From NCBI RefSeq assembly GCF_019931675.1, contig NZ_CP082922.1, positions 1,188,501-1,252,500 of the forward strand: 64,000 bases of DNA, given 5' to 3'. Positions 54,265 through 63,108 of the stretch are shown piece by piece. The DNA comes from Nocardioides rotundus. Its GTDB lineage: Bacteria > Actinomycetota > Actinomycetes > Propionibacteriales > Nocardioidaceae. The translations under genes were made by a program, and so were the position numbers. The first letter of the stretch is position 1. The number at the start of each line of letters is the position of its first letter. Under the pieces are notes generated by a model. That model was not told the DNA's origin. It saw only the letters and a program-made list of their open reading frames with translations, and ran no database searches.

Positions 54265-54897
54265 GTGGGGAGAGGGTGGCGGCGCGGTGACGCGGACCGG
54301 TCAGTGATGGAGGAGGTACGCCGCCTCGCCGACGAGGACGTGACCGTGTTCGGCGAGCAGCTTCAGCGTCTGGACCGCGAACTGGGCGACACCGAGCTGG
54401 ACGAGGCGACCCGCGGTGACTACCAGGACGCGCTTCGGGCCTATGAGGTGGCGGGGCTGCAGGTGCCGCGGCTCCGGACGCCGGAGGAGATCAGCAGCGT
54501 GAGCGACACCCTGGCGACCGGGAGGTATGCCCTCGCCTGCGTCCGCGCCCGCGTCGTCGGTGACGAGCCTCCCGAGCGGCGGACGCCGTGCTTCTTCGAC
54601 CCCCAGCACGGCCCGGCCGCCCGCGACGTCGTGTGGACGATGCCCCGGCGGGGCACGCGCCGCGTGCCCGCATGCAGCCGATGCGCCGTACGCGTGGAGC
54701 AGCGGGAGTCCATGTCGCCACGGATGGTCACCATCGACGGCCGCCGGGTCCCCTATTGGGAGGCGGGGGAGCCGCGCAGGGCCTACAGCCGCGGCTGGTT
54801 CCCGGCCGCGTCGATCGACCCGGTGGCGCGCTCGCCCTGGCTCTCCGACCCCACCCCGGGAGGGGACCTGCCGGAGGGGCCGATCGACCGGCGCTGA
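54265..54897 (+). CDS. Hypothetical protein with CFF-PQHGP motif (paralog 2)
   Basis: 210 residues. Aligns over most of its length to the preceding protein: LADEDVTVFGEQLQRLDRELGD, PPERRTPCFFDPQHGPAARDVVWTMPR...ACSRCAVRV...VPYWEAG. All cysteines and the His of the shared motif are kept. GTG 54265 rather than ATG 54307 because the N-terminal Trp/Arg stretch aligns with the paralog. Nine bases after the paralog stop, so the pair is probably one unit arisen by duplication. Confidence 0.7.
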   Translation: MGRGWRRGDADRSVMEEVRRLADEDVTVFGEQLQRLDRELGDTELDEATRGDYQDALRAYEVAGLQVPRLRTPEEISSVSDTLATGRYALACVRARVVGDEPPERRTPCFFDPQHGPAARDVVWTMPRRGTRRVPACSRCAVRVEQRESMSPRMVTIDGRRVPYWEAGEPRRAYSRGWFPAASIDPVARSPWLSDPTPGGDLPEGPIDRR

Positions 54898-54959
54898 CGG
54901 TGGCTCGATATCGTAGGGCGGTCCGACCGAAGGCCCGCACGGAGGAGGTCCCCGCACCG

Positions 54960-55520
54960 ATGGGGAACGCGGTCAGCGCGCAGGCGTCGCGCCTGCGCGC
55001 GCTCGCCGCCGGCCTGGTGTGTGCCGTCGGCGCGATGGCGGCGCACGGGCTCTCCGGCGGAGGCGCCCCGGGGCCGATGGCACTGCTGGCGCTGCCCCTC
55101 TCGGTCCTCCTCACGATGCTGGTCGTACGGCGACACCACGACGCCGCCGCGCTCGGCGCGGCCGCGCTGCTCTCCCAGGGCCTGTGGCACGTGCTGCTGA
55201 TGGCCGTCCCCGTCCCAGCGGCGGAATCGGGCTCGGTCGACCTGACCACCGGCGGCCTGCGGATGCTGGTCGCCCACCTGGTGATCACGGTGCTCACCGT
55301 CGCGATCTGCCGCGGCCTGGACCGCGCGATCGTCGGGCTGCTCACCGACTGGGTGCTGCGCCGGGTGGCGCCCCTGGTCGCGGGCCCCGTGCCCACGCGG
55401 ACGCGCCCTCGCGTGGTCGCGAGGACGACGTACCGCCATGTCGCCGTCGCCCACTGGGCCGCGGCCTCCGGTCAGCTGCGCGGCCCGCCCGCCCCGCGCG
55501 TGCTGCTGACCCCGGCCTGA
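54960..55520 (+). CDS. Small integral membrane protein
   Basis: 186 residues with four or five membrane segments (LAAGLVCAVGAMAAHGLSGG, LLALPLSVLLTMLVV, AALLSQGLWHVLLMAVP, MLVAHLVITVLTVAIC). No cysteine-rich or metal motif. ATG 54960 lies 13 nt after GGAGGAGG; a GTG at 54900 is an alternative. Proteins of this type often precede PCuAC and DyP genes in actinobacteria, so a copper role is possible but only from context. Confidence 0.65.
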   Translation: MGNAVSAQASRLRALAAGLVCAVGAMAAHGLSGGGAPGPMALLALPLSVLLTMLVVRRHHDAAALGAAALLSQGLWHVLLMAVPVPAAESGSVDLTTGGLRMLVAHLVITVLTVAICRGLDRAIVGLLTDWVLRRVAPLVAGPVPTRTRPRVVARTTYRHVAVAHWAAASGQLRGPPAPRVLLTPA

Positions 55521-55639
55521 CCGCCCCCGACCTCCGACCACCGGCGACGGGGCCCGCGGCAGCGCCGTCAACGGGCCCGTCCGCCTGCCCCTGAGGGCAC
55601 GACGGGTCCTCCCCGAACGCCCGTTGTGGAAGGAACCCC

Positions 55640-56317
55640 ATGAAGAAGCACCACCCCTACGTCCGTCGTGCCCAGCTGGCCGGCGCCGGCGTGCTCGCCG
55701 CGGCCCTGCTCGTCGGCTGCGGCACCGAGAACGGCACCGAGAGCACCGCCGCCACTGAGGAGTCCAGCGCGGCCAGCTCCGCGCCGGCTGAGAGCGAGAC
55801 CGCCGGCGGTCCCGTCCTGACCCTGGCCGACCCGTGGATCAAGGCCGCGCCCGCCGGCGAGATGACCGCGGCCTTCGGCACCCTGACCAACGAGACCGAC
55901 CAGGACATCACCGTCCGGGCCGCCACCGTCGACGTCAGCGACCGGGTCGAGCTGCACGAGACGGTGGAGAAGAACGGCCAGATGATGATGCAGCCCAAGG
56001 AGGGCGGCTTCACCATCCCGGCCGGCAAGACCCACGAGCTCGCGCCCGGCGGCGACCACGTGATGATCATGGAGCTCAAGCGCGCGCTCAAGCCCGGCGA
56101 GGAGCTCACCGTCGTGCTTGAGCTCAAGGACGGGACGAGCGTCGAGGTGCCCGCCACGGTGAAGGCGTTCAACGGCGCCGATGAGAAGTACGCCGGCAAG
56201 GGCGGCGGCGAGAAGGGCATGGACATGTCCGGCAAGGGCGGCGACGAGAAGGGCGGGGACATGTCCGGCATGGACATGTCCGGCTCCGACGCCCCGTCGG
56301 ACCAGGCCTCGGAGTAG
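55640..56317 (+). CDS. Copper chaperone PCu(A)C lipoprotein
   Basis: 225 residues. Lipobox LLVGC (Cys27), acidic Ser/Glu linker, then a PCuAC domain: ADPWIKAAPAGEMTAAFGTL, VELHETVEKNGQMMMQP and HELAPGGDHVMIMELKRALKPGE, with the H-x-M type ligands (His, Met-Met-Met, His, Met). A Met-rich tail follows (MDMSGKGGDEKGG, MSGMDMSGSD), an extra site for Cu(I). ATG 55640 has GGAAGGAACCCC upstream. Next to DyP and CopC/D genes. Confidence 0.92.
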   Translation: MKKHHPYVRRAQLAGAGVLAAALLVGCGTENGTESTAATEESSAASSAPAESETAGGPVLTLADPWIKAAPAGEMTAAFGTLTNETDQDITVRAATVDVSDRVELHETVEKNGQMMMQPKEGGFTIPAGKTHELAPGGDHVMIMELKRALKPGEELTVVLELKDGTSVEVPATVKAFNGADEKYAGKGGGEKGMDMSGKGGDEKGGDMSGMDMSGSDAPSDQASE

Positions 56318-56320
56318 TCG

Positions 56321-57589
56321 ATGTCCTCCGCCGACCACGAAGCACGACCGGCCGCCGAGGTGGCCGTCGGGCGTCGTGGCCTGCTCCGCTCCGGTGCCGC
56401 CGCCTTCGGCGGCGCCGGGGTGGGGTGGACCGCCGCGACGCTGGTCACGCCCGGGCATGCCGTTCCCGCCGGCCCCACGGTGGCACCCGAGGGCGCAGCC
56501 GCCGCACCCGCGGGTGGGCAGGTGATCCCGTTCCGCGGCGCCCGCCAGGCCGGGGTGGACACCGAGCCCGCCCAGGCCCGGCTCAGCCTGCTCGGCCTGG
56601 ACCTGCGGCCGAGCGTGGACGCCGAGGCGCTCACCCGGCTGCTGCGGCTGCTCACCGACGACGCGGCCCGGCTCACCCAGGGGGAGCCGGCGCTGGCCGA
56701 CACCGACCCCGAGCTGGCGCAGCAGCCGTCGCGGCTCACCGTGACGCTGGGCTTCGGCCCGCGGGTGATCGACCGGTTCGGCCGCCCGGGCGTGCGGTTG
56801 CGTCCGCTCCCGGGCTTCCGGACCGATCGGTTGGAGGAGGCCTGGGGCCAGACCGACCTGGCGGTGCAGCTGTGCTGCGACGACCCGATCACCCTGGCCC
56901 ACGCTCGCCGGATGATCCTCAAGGACGCCGAGGCGTTCACCTCGCTGCGCTGGATCCAGGACGGCTTCCGCAACGCGCGCGGCACCGTCGAGCCGGGCGT
57001 CACCCAGCGCAACCTGATGGGCCAGATCGACGGGACCGGCAACCCGGTGCCCTCCGACGCGGACTTCGAGCAGGTGCTGTGGGACGGGGACGGCGGCACC
57101 ACCATGGTGGTACGGCGCATCCGGATGCTGCTGGACAAGTGGGACAAGGTCTCCCGCGAGGGCAAGGAGGTCGTCGTCGGCCGCCGCCTGGACACCGGGG
57201 CACCGCTGACCGGCGACCAGGAGCACGACGTCCCCGACCTCTCGGCCACCGACGAGTACGGGCTGCCCGTGATCGACCCCGCCTCCCACGTGGCGCGGGC
57301 CCGCGCGGACGGGACGGAGCGGATCCTGCGCCGCCCCTACAACTACGCGGTGCCCGACCCGTCGCGGCCCTCCGGGGAGGACGCCGGCCTGGTCTTCCTG
57401 GCCTTCGCCCGCGACGTGGAGCGGCAGTTCGTCCCCATCCAGCGCCGACTCGCCGAGCTGGACCGGCTCAACGAGTGGGTGACCACGATCGGCTCGGCGG
57501 TCTACGCCGTACCCCCGGGCATCCCGGAGACCCCCGCGGGCGGGACGCCCTACCTCGGTGAGACCATCCTCCGGAAGGAGCAGGCATGA
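56321..57589 (+). CDS. Tat-exported DyP-type heme peroxidase
   Basis: 422 residues. Tat signal with GRRGLLRSGAAAFGGAGVGW, then a DyP fold: distal motif QIDGTGNP (the G-x-x-D-G Asp), proximal heme ligand His in DPASHVARARADG, and ILRRPYNYAVPD with the conserved Arg. DtpA of Streptomyces, a relative, matures a copper oxidase. Starts four bases after the PCuAC gene stop and overlaps CopC by four bases. Peroxidase activity is expected from the intact Asp, Arg and His. Confidence 0.94.
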   Translation: MSSADHEARPAAEVAVGRRGLLRSGAAAFGGAGVGWTAATLVTPGHAVPAGPTVAPEGAAAAPAGGQVIPFRGARQAGVDTEPAQARLSLLGLDLRPSVDAEALTRLLRLLTDDAARLTQGEPALADTDPELAQQPSRLTVTLGFGPRVIDRFGRPGVRLRPLPGFRTDRLEEAWGQTDLAVQLCCDDPITLAHARRMILKDAEAFTSLRWIQDGFRNARGTVEPGVTQRNLMGQIDGTGNPVPSDADFEQVLWDGDGGTTMVVRRIRMLLDKWDKVSREGKEVVVGRRLDTGAPLTGDQEHDVPDLSATDEYGLPVIDPASHVARARADGTERILRRPYNYAVPDPSRPSGEDAGLVFLAFARDVERQFVPIQRRLAELDRLNEWVTTIGSAVYAVPPGIPETPAGGTPYLGETILRKEQA

Positions 57590-58215
57590 CACGCACCCTC
57601 CCGCGCGCCGCGCGGGCACTCACGACCACCGGACCGATCCGCCTCGTGGCGATGGCGGTCCTGGCGCTCGCCGTACCCCTCCTCTGGGCGGCTCCGGCCA
57701 GCGCCCACGCCGGCCTGGTCTCCAGCACGCCGGAGAACGGAGCGCGGCTGGACACGCTGCCGGCGGAGGTCTCGCTGACCTTCAACGAGGAGATCTCCGA
57801 GCCGGCCTATGTCGTGGTCACCGCCCCCGACGGCTCCCGGGAGTCCGGCGGGGACCCGGAGGTCTCCGGCGACACGGTCACCCAGCAGCTCAGCGGCGAC
57901 CAGGAGGGCACGTACATCGCCGCCTACCGGGTCGTCTCCGAGGACGGCCATCCGGTGACCGGGCGGGTGGAGTTCGCCGTCGGGAGCGGCAGCGCGTCCG
58001 GCTCCTCCTCCGCGGGCTCTGAGGCGACCGGGTCCGGGGAGGAGGGAGCCGGTGAGCCGAGCACCCCGGCCGATGCACGGGCCGACGAGTCCACAACCGA
58101 GCCGCAGGGCTTCTGGGGCAGGCACGGCACGCACGTGATCATCGGCGCCGCCCTGTTCGTGGTCGCCGCCGCGCTGCTCTACCTCTCCCGCCGGTCCGCC
58201 AGGTCCCGACCATGA
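57586..58215 (+). CDS. copC: CopC-domain copper-binding protein
   Basis: 209 residues. Signal ending APASA then HAGL, so the mature protein starts with His41, the CopC copper ligand. Domain: LVSSTPENGARLDTLPAEVSLTFNEEI...EDGHPVTGRVEFAVG with the second His of the Asp-Gly-His-Pro motif. A Ser/Gly/Glu linker and one C-terminal membrane segment (VIIGAALFVVAAALLYLS) anchor it. Overlaps the DyP and CopD genes by four bases. Confidence 0.94.
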   Translation: MTRTLPRAARALTTTGPIRLVAMAVLALAVPLLWAAPASAHAGLVSSTPENGARLDTLPAEVSLTFNEEISEPAYVVVTAPDGSRESGGDPEVSGDTVTQQLSGDQEGTYIAAYRVVSEDGHPVTGRVEFAVGSGSASGSSSAGSEATGSGEEGAGEPSTPADARADESTTEPQGFWGRHGTHVIIGAALFVVAAALLYLSRRSARSRP

Positions 58216-60224
58216 CCGCGACCGCGGTGCAGACCCGTCCGGCCCGGCCCCGCCTGCTGTGGGCGGCGGGCATCGTCGCCCTCGCCTTCGTCGCCGGGGC
58301 GATCCTGCTCCTCGCGGCGGGCGGCGGTCCGCAGCCGACCTACCCCGGGCTGCCCGACCCGGGCAAGGTCACCGGATACGGCCTGCCGGTCGTCAAGCTG
58401 GTCGCCGACCTCGCCGCGATCGGCGTGGTCGGCTCTCTGATGGTGCCGATGCTGGTCTCGACCGCGATCGGCGACGAGCTCCCGTCCGTGGCCTTCCGCG
58501 CCGTGCGCAGCGTGCGGCGGCTCGCGCTGGTCTGGCTGGCGGCCGTCGTGGTCGCGATCTGGTTCACCCTGTCCGACCAGCTGGCCGTGCCCGCCTGGGA
58601 GCTCGGCCCGGGCACGGCCTGGGAGTTCGTCACCGGCATCGAGCAGGGCCGGTCGCTGGGTCTGCAGGCCGTGCTCATCGTGATGGTCGCGATCGGCAGC
58701 CGGTGGGTGCTGACGGTGCGCGAGGCCGGGTTCCTGCTGGCCCTCGCGCTGATCGCGACGCTGCCGCCGACGCTCACCGGGCACTCCGCATCCAGCGGCA
58801 GCCACGACACCGCCATCGTCAGCCTGCTGCTGCACGTGGGCGGGGTGATGCTGTGGACCGGCGGCGTGCTCGCCCTGTGGTGGTTCCTCGCCGCGACCCC
58901 CGAGCTTCGGCTGCGCGCGGCGACCCGCTTCTCCTCGCTGGCCGCCTGGTGCGCCGTCATCGTGCTCCTCAGCGGCCAGGTCAACGCGATCGTCCGGCTC
59001 GGCAGCCCGGGAGCCTTCGTGACCAGTGGCTACGGCCTCGGCGTGCTGGCCAAGACGGTCGCGATCCTCGTGCTCGGCTACCTCGGCACCGGCATCCGCC
59101 GCACCGTCCTGGCGCGCGGGGTCGAGCGCGGCCTCGCGGCCCGCAGGCTCGCGGTCCTCAGCGGCGTCGAGCTCACGGTGATGGCGGTCGCGGTCGGCCT
59201 GGGCGTGGCCCTGTCGCGGACCCCGCCGCCGGTCGGTGAGCCCTACACCACCGCGGCCGAGTCGCTGCTCGCCGGGGAGGTCCCGCCGGCACCGAGCCTG
59301 ACCAACTACCTCACCGAGCTCACGCCCTCGGGGATCGGCCTGGCGGTCTGCCTGCTCGGCGGCGCCGGCTATCTGGTCGGGGTGGTCACGCTCCGACGGC
59401 GTGGAGAGTCGTGGCCCGTGGGGCGGACGGTCTGCTGGTTCCTCGGGCTCCTGGTCGTCGCCTACGCCACGATCGGCGGCCTCGGGGTCTACTCCCGCGT
59501 CCTGTTCAGCGCGCACATGGTCTCGCACATGCTGCTGGCCATGGTGGCCCCGCTGCTGCTGGTGCTGGGGGCGCCGATCGTGCTCGCGCTCCGCGCGTTG
59601 CCGGGCGCCGACCTGCCCGGTGGGACCGGGCCGCGGCAGATGCTCGCCTCCGCGCTGCGCTCGCGGCCGGTGCGCCTGCTGACCAATCCCGTGGTGGCGG
59701 CGCTGCTGTTCGTGGGCAGCGTCTACGTCATCTACCTCACCGACCTCTTCGACGCGCTGATGCTCACCCACCTGGGACACGCGTTCATGGAGCTGCACTT
59801 CCTGCTGGTGGGCATCTTGTTCTACGAGCTGCTGATCGGGATCGCTCCGCTCCCGCGGCGGATCCCCTACCTCGCCGCGATCGGGCTGATGCTCATCTCG
59901 ATGTCCTTCCACGCCTTCTTCGCGATCAGCGTGATGAACACCGCGGACATCATCGGGGAGCCCTACTACAGCGTCGTCTCCTCCGATCTCGGCATCGACC
60001 TCGCCGCCGACCAGTACCTCGCCGGCTCGCTCACCTGGGCGTTCAGCGAGGTGCCGATGCTGCTGGTGATGCTCGCGGTGCTCTTCCGTTGGTTCCGTGC
60101 CGACAGCCGCGACGCCGCGCGGCACGACCGGAAGGCCGAGCGGGACGGGGACGCCGATCTGGCGGCCTACAACGCCTGGCTGGCCCAGCTCGGCGAGGAG
60201 ACGCGCCGCAACGAGAGCCGCTGA
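58212..60224 (+). CDS. CopD / CtaG fusion membrane protein
   Basis: 670 residues, about 14 membrane segments. N-terminal CopD-like domain (VVKLVADLAAIGVVGSLMVPML, GHSASSGSHDTAIVSLLLHVGGVMLWTGG, metal-binding His residues) and a C-terminal caa3-CtaG-type domain (FSAHMVSHMLLAMVAPLLLVLGAP, LTHLGHAFMELHFLLVGILFY, SFHAFFAISVMN) with several His/Met. Probably passes copper across the membrane and towards cytochrome oxidase. Such fusions are common in actinobacteria. ATG 58212 overlaps copC. The module ends here. Confidence 0.92.
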   Translation: MTATAVQTRPARPRLLWAAGIVALAFVAGAILLLAAGGGPQPTYPGLPDPGKVTGYGLPVVKLVADLAAIGVVGSLMVPMLVSTAIGDELPSVAFRAVRSVRRLALVWLAAVVVAIWFTLSDQLAVPAWELGPGTAWEFVTGIEQGRSLGLQAVLIVMVAIGSRWVLTVREAGFLLALALIATLPPTLTGHSASSGSHDTAIVSLLLHVGGVMLWTGGVLALWWFLAATPELRLRAATRFSSLAAWCAVIVLLSGQVNAIVRLGSPGAFVTSGYGLGVLAKTVAILVLGYLGTGIRRTVLARGVERGLAARRLAVLSGVELTVMAVAVGLGVALSRTPPPVGEPYTTAAESLLAGEVPPAPSLTNYLTELTPSGIGLAVCLLGGAGYLVGVVTLRRRGESWPVGRTVCWFLGLLVVAYATIGGLGVYSRVLFSAHMVSHMLLAMVAPLLLVLGAPIVLALRALPGADLPGGTGPRQMLASALRSRPVRLLTNPVVAALLFVGSVYVIYLTDLFDALMLTHLGHAFMELHFLLVGILFYELLIGIAPLPRRIPYLAAIGLMLISMSFHAFFAISVMNTADIIGEPYYSVVSSDLGIDLAADQYLAGSLTWAFSEVPMLLVMLAVLFRWFRADSRDAARHDRKAERDGDADLAAYNAWLAQLGEETRRNESR

Positions 60225-60227
60225 GGG

Positions 60228-61388
60228 TCAGGGCCGACCACGGCGGCGGCGGAGCCGGGTGAAGTAGAACCCGAGGACGCAGAACGCGCCCAGCACCAGC
60301 GCGCTCAGCACGCTCCGGTCGCTCCACCGCTCCGGCGGGCCGGGGTAGTCCGCGGAGCCACCGCGCACCGCGTCGGCGGCGAACCCCACGCCGGCACTGC
60401 TCACCCAGTTCTCGCCCTGGCCCGGCAGAGCGGTGAGCTGGGCGGTGCGACCGCCGTCCAGGCTGAGGGTGAACGCCCGGCTCAGTGCCCCGGTCGCCGA
60501 CGTCAGGCCGACGACCGCCAGCCGGTCGTCGTCGGAGAACCCGAGCAGCCGCTCGATATAGAGCTCGCCCGTGTCCACCCGGCCGGCGGCAGTGAAGCGC
60601 TCGCCCGTCGTGTCCCAGACGCTCAGCGTGCCGCCGTCGCTGGTGAGGCTGGCCAGCCGGTCGCCGGTGGGCGACCACGCCAGCGTGCTGCTCTGGGGCA
60701 GCCGGGTCGGCTGCCCGGTGCTCCCGGAGCCGTCCCCGGACGCGGTCACCAGGCGGCGGTTCGCGACCCAGGCCACCTCGTCGCCCTCGGGAGCCCAGGC
60801 GGCACCCGCCACCGCGGAGGAGGTCGGTACGGCGCCCAGCTCGGTGCGGCGGCCCGAGTCGACGTCCAGCGCGGCCATCGCCCCGTCGTACTCCAGAATG
60901 CGGGCGCCGTCGGGGGAGAAGGCGCCGAGCGTGGTCGGCCCCTCGGTGGGCAGGCTGCGCGCCGTGTCGCGGACGGTGTCGTAGACGATCACCGTGGAGC
61001 CGTCGGCCCACGCGAGCCGGCGGCCGTCCGGGGACACCTGGATCGCCGCCCCGCGGCTCGCCGGCGGCAGATCGGTCCGCTCGATCGCACGGTAGGCGCC
61101 GTCCAACGAGGACACCGCGACCCACGGGTCGGGGACCTGGTCGCCCAGGCCGCGCTCCACGGAGACGACGGGGAAGACCAGCCCGACGGGGCCGACCGGT
61201 CCCTGGCTGCCCGTGGTGGGCACCGACGGGGCGGGTACGTCGACCCGGCTCGGCAACCGTGGCTCGCCCTGCGTGGGGCGGTCCGCCCGCGACTGCCAGG
61301 CGTCGACCCCGCGGGTCAGTGCCAGATAGCCCACCACAACCACCGCCACCGCGATCGCCACGGGCAGCAACGTCCTGCGCCAGCCCAT
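60228..61388 (-). CDS. Membrane-anchored WD40/TolB-like beta-propeller protein
   Basis: 386 residues. One membrane segment at the N-terminus (LLPVAIAVAVVVVGYLAL), a Pro-rich stretch, then propeller-like repeats with the sequence S-P-D-G-R/A (VSPDGRRLAWADG, FSPDGARILEYDG, WAPEGDEVAWV, WSPTGDRLASLTSDGG) and a second membrane segment at the C-terminus (LSALVLGAFCVLGFYFTRL). Extracytoplasmic sensing or scaffold role is possible. Ends three bases from the CopD-CtaG stop, convergent. The ATG is 35 nt from a TATCGT hexamer (61429-61424, minus strand). Confidence 0.78.
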   Translation of the reverse strand: MGWRRTLLPVAIAVAVVVVGYLALTRGVDAWQSRADRPTQGEPRLPSRVDVPAPSVPTTGSQGPVGPVGLVFPVVSVERGLGDQVPDPWVAVSSLDGAYRAIERTDLPPASRGAAIQVSPDGRRLAWADGSTVIVYDTVRDTARSLPTEGPTTLGAFSPDGARILEYDGAMAALDVDSGRRTELGAVPTSSAVAGAAWAPEGDEVAWVANRRLVTASGDGSGSTGQPTRLPQSSTLAWSPTGDRLASLTSDGGTLSVWDTTGERFTAAGRVDTGELYIERLLGFSDDDRLAVVGLTSATGALSRAFTLSLDGGRTAQLTALPGQGENWVSSAGVGFAADAVRGGSADYPGPPERWSDRSVLSALVLGAFCVLGFYFTRLRRRRGRP

Positions 61389-61485
61389 CTCCCGCCCCCC
61401 TCGCTCTCGCCGTCAGCGAGGCGACGATAGTCCCGTCAGGTCACGGCCGGGTGACGGAACGCTCGCGATTCGACGTCCGAGGGGG

Positions 61486-62967
61486 TCAGGACTCCCCGGC
61501 GATGAGGAACGAGTCGCCCGCCGGCTGCAGGTCGAGGGTCACCACGTCGGTGATGGTCGAGCCGTCGTTGCGGGTGTACTCCACCGAGTAGGTGACCGTG
61601 TCGGACCCGGGGTCGGCGGTGATGTCGAGGACGTTGGCCCGGCTGATGCCGCTCCAGAAGCCGTTGTAGCTCTCGAACCCGCCGCTCTGCCGCTGGAAGG
61701 CCGGGGTGAGCCGCTCCCACGAGGCCTGCGGATCGGAGGTGACCGTGCTGAGGTAGTCGGAGGCGAAGCCCTCCATGGCGGCCGCCTCCGCCTGCTGGTC
61801 CGGCGTCTCGGAGGTCTCCGAGGGGGAGGGGCTCTGGGTCGGGGACTCCGACGGCGACTCCGACGACGTGGGGGACGGCGTCTCACTGGCGGTCGGGGAC
61901 GGCGATGCCGAGGTGGTGCCGCCCGCGGTGGGCCCGGCGCCGGGGTCCTCGCGCGTCTGCAGGAACAGCACCACCGCGGCGGCGACGACGGCGGCCGCGA
62001 GGAGACCCAGCAGGACGGGGGAGACGCCACGTCGCTTCCGCGGGGGCTCATCGGCCGACTCGTCGTCCGGCGGGGCGGGCTCATCGTGCGCCGGTGTCGC
62101 TTCGCGCTCCTCCACTGGCACCGGGGAGGCGGCGCCCAGCGTCGCCATCGAACGGGTCGCGTCCGGCTCCGGCTCCGCGGCCCCCGGCCCCGCGGCGAGG
62201 TAGCGCGCCACCTCGCGCATCGACCACCGGTCGGCGGGGTCGGTGGCCATCGTCGCCTCGAGGACCGGGGCCAGCCAGCCGGCGTCCGCCAGCCGCGGCG
62301 GGTCCTCGTGCACGATCCGGTAGAGCGCCCCCATGACGTTGTCGCCGACGTCGTACGGCGGCCGTCCGGCCAGGGCGTGGTAGAGCGTCGTCCCCAGTGA
62401 CCACACGTCGCTGCGGTCGGTGGCCGGCTTGCCGGTGGCGACCTCGGGGGCCAGGTAGGCGGGGGACCCGGTGACCAGGCCGGTCTGGGTGAGCGTTGCG
62501 TCGGCGGCCGCCCGGGCGATGCCGAAGTCGGTGAGCTTCACCCGGTCGGCGGCGGTGACCAGGATGTTCGAGGGCTTCACGTCCCGGTGCACGATGCCGG
62601 CGGAGTGCGCGGCAGCGAGGGCCTCGGCGGCCTGGCCCAGCAGCGCCGCCGCCCGGTCGTGGCTGAGCGGGCCCTCTCGGCGCACCATCGCCGACAGCGT
62701 CTCGCCGGCGACGTACTCCATGACCAGCCAGCGGTCGTCGCCGTCGTGCACCAGGTCGTAGATCGCCACCACGTGCGGGTGGTTGAGGCTCGCGGCCAGG
62801 CGAGCCTCCCGCTCGGCGCGCGTGAGGTCGGGAGCGGGGGCGTCCGGCGTGGCGCCCACCCGCTTGAGCGCCACCGGCCGGTTCAGCACCTCATCGCGCC
62901 CCAGCCAGACGGCACCCATGCCGCCCCGTCCGATCTCGCGCTCGAGCGAGTACCTGCCTGCGATCAC
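61486..62967 (-). CDS. Serine/threonine protein kinase (PknB-like) with extracellular domain
   Basis: 493 residues. Kinase domain 1-270: GRGGMGAVWLG, catalytic Lys35 in VALKRVG, HRDVKPSN, DFGIA, activation loop TGLVTGSPAYLAPE. Juxtamembrane part rich in Pro/Glu/Asp, one membrane segment (SPVLLGLLAAAVVAAAVVLFLQ), then a Ser/Thr/Pro linker and a C-terminal extracytoplasmic domain (MEGFASDYLSTVTSDPQASWERLTPAFQRQSGGFESYNGFWSGI, split into parts) of an NTF2/Tim44-like type. No PASTA repeats. GTG 62967 is 7 nt behind TAGTGT (62980-62975, minus strand). Confidence 0.9.
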   Translation of the reverse strand: MIAGRYSLEREIGRGGMGAVWLGRDEVLNRPVALKRVGATPDAPAPDLTRAEREARLAASLNHPHVVAIYDLVHDGDDRWLVMEYVAGETLSAMVRREGPLSHDRAAALLGQAAEALAAAHSAGIVHRDVKPSNILVTAADRVKLTDFGIARAAADATLTQTGLVTGSPAYLAPEVATGKPATDRSDVWSLGTTLYHALAGRPPYDVGDNVMGALYRIVHEDPPRLADAGWLAPVLEATMATDPADRWSMREVARYLAAGPGAAEPEPDATRSMATLGAASPVPVEEREATPAHDEPAPPDDESADEPPRKRRGVSPVLLGLLAAAVVAAAVVLFLQTREDPGAGPTAGGTTSASPSPTASETPSPTSSESPSESPTQSPSPSETSETPDQQAEAAAMEGFASDYLSTVTSDPQASWERLTPAFQRQSGGFESYNGFWSGISRANVLDITADPGSDTVTYSVEYTRNDGSTITDVVTLDLQPAGDSFLIAGES

Positions 62968-63108
62968 CCTGCCCACACTAGGCAACGACTCCGCACGCTC
63001 CCAGCCGAGGAGGTCCGGCCACCGAATCTGCCGTGCGCGCCTGCGGAGCGGTGCGGCAGACTGACCGCCGACGACCGGCGGCGACGCCTCGACCCGGAAG
63101 GACCCCAC

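Noticed and set aside
52583..54897. Integrated element at the tRNA with CAU anticodon
   Set aside because: No integrase, no duplicated tRNA 3' end seen downstream, and no change in gene style.
55546..55581. Imperfect hairpin upstream of PCuAC as a terminator or copper-responsive element
   Set aside because: The stem (GACGGG/CCCGTC with a bulge) has no U tract and no known copper-operator match.
58179..60125. Minus-strand frame of 648 codons opposite the CopD-CtaG gene
   Set aside because: Low-complexity Arg/Asp/Gln-rich translation with no fold; the plus strand encodes a recognisable membrane protein.
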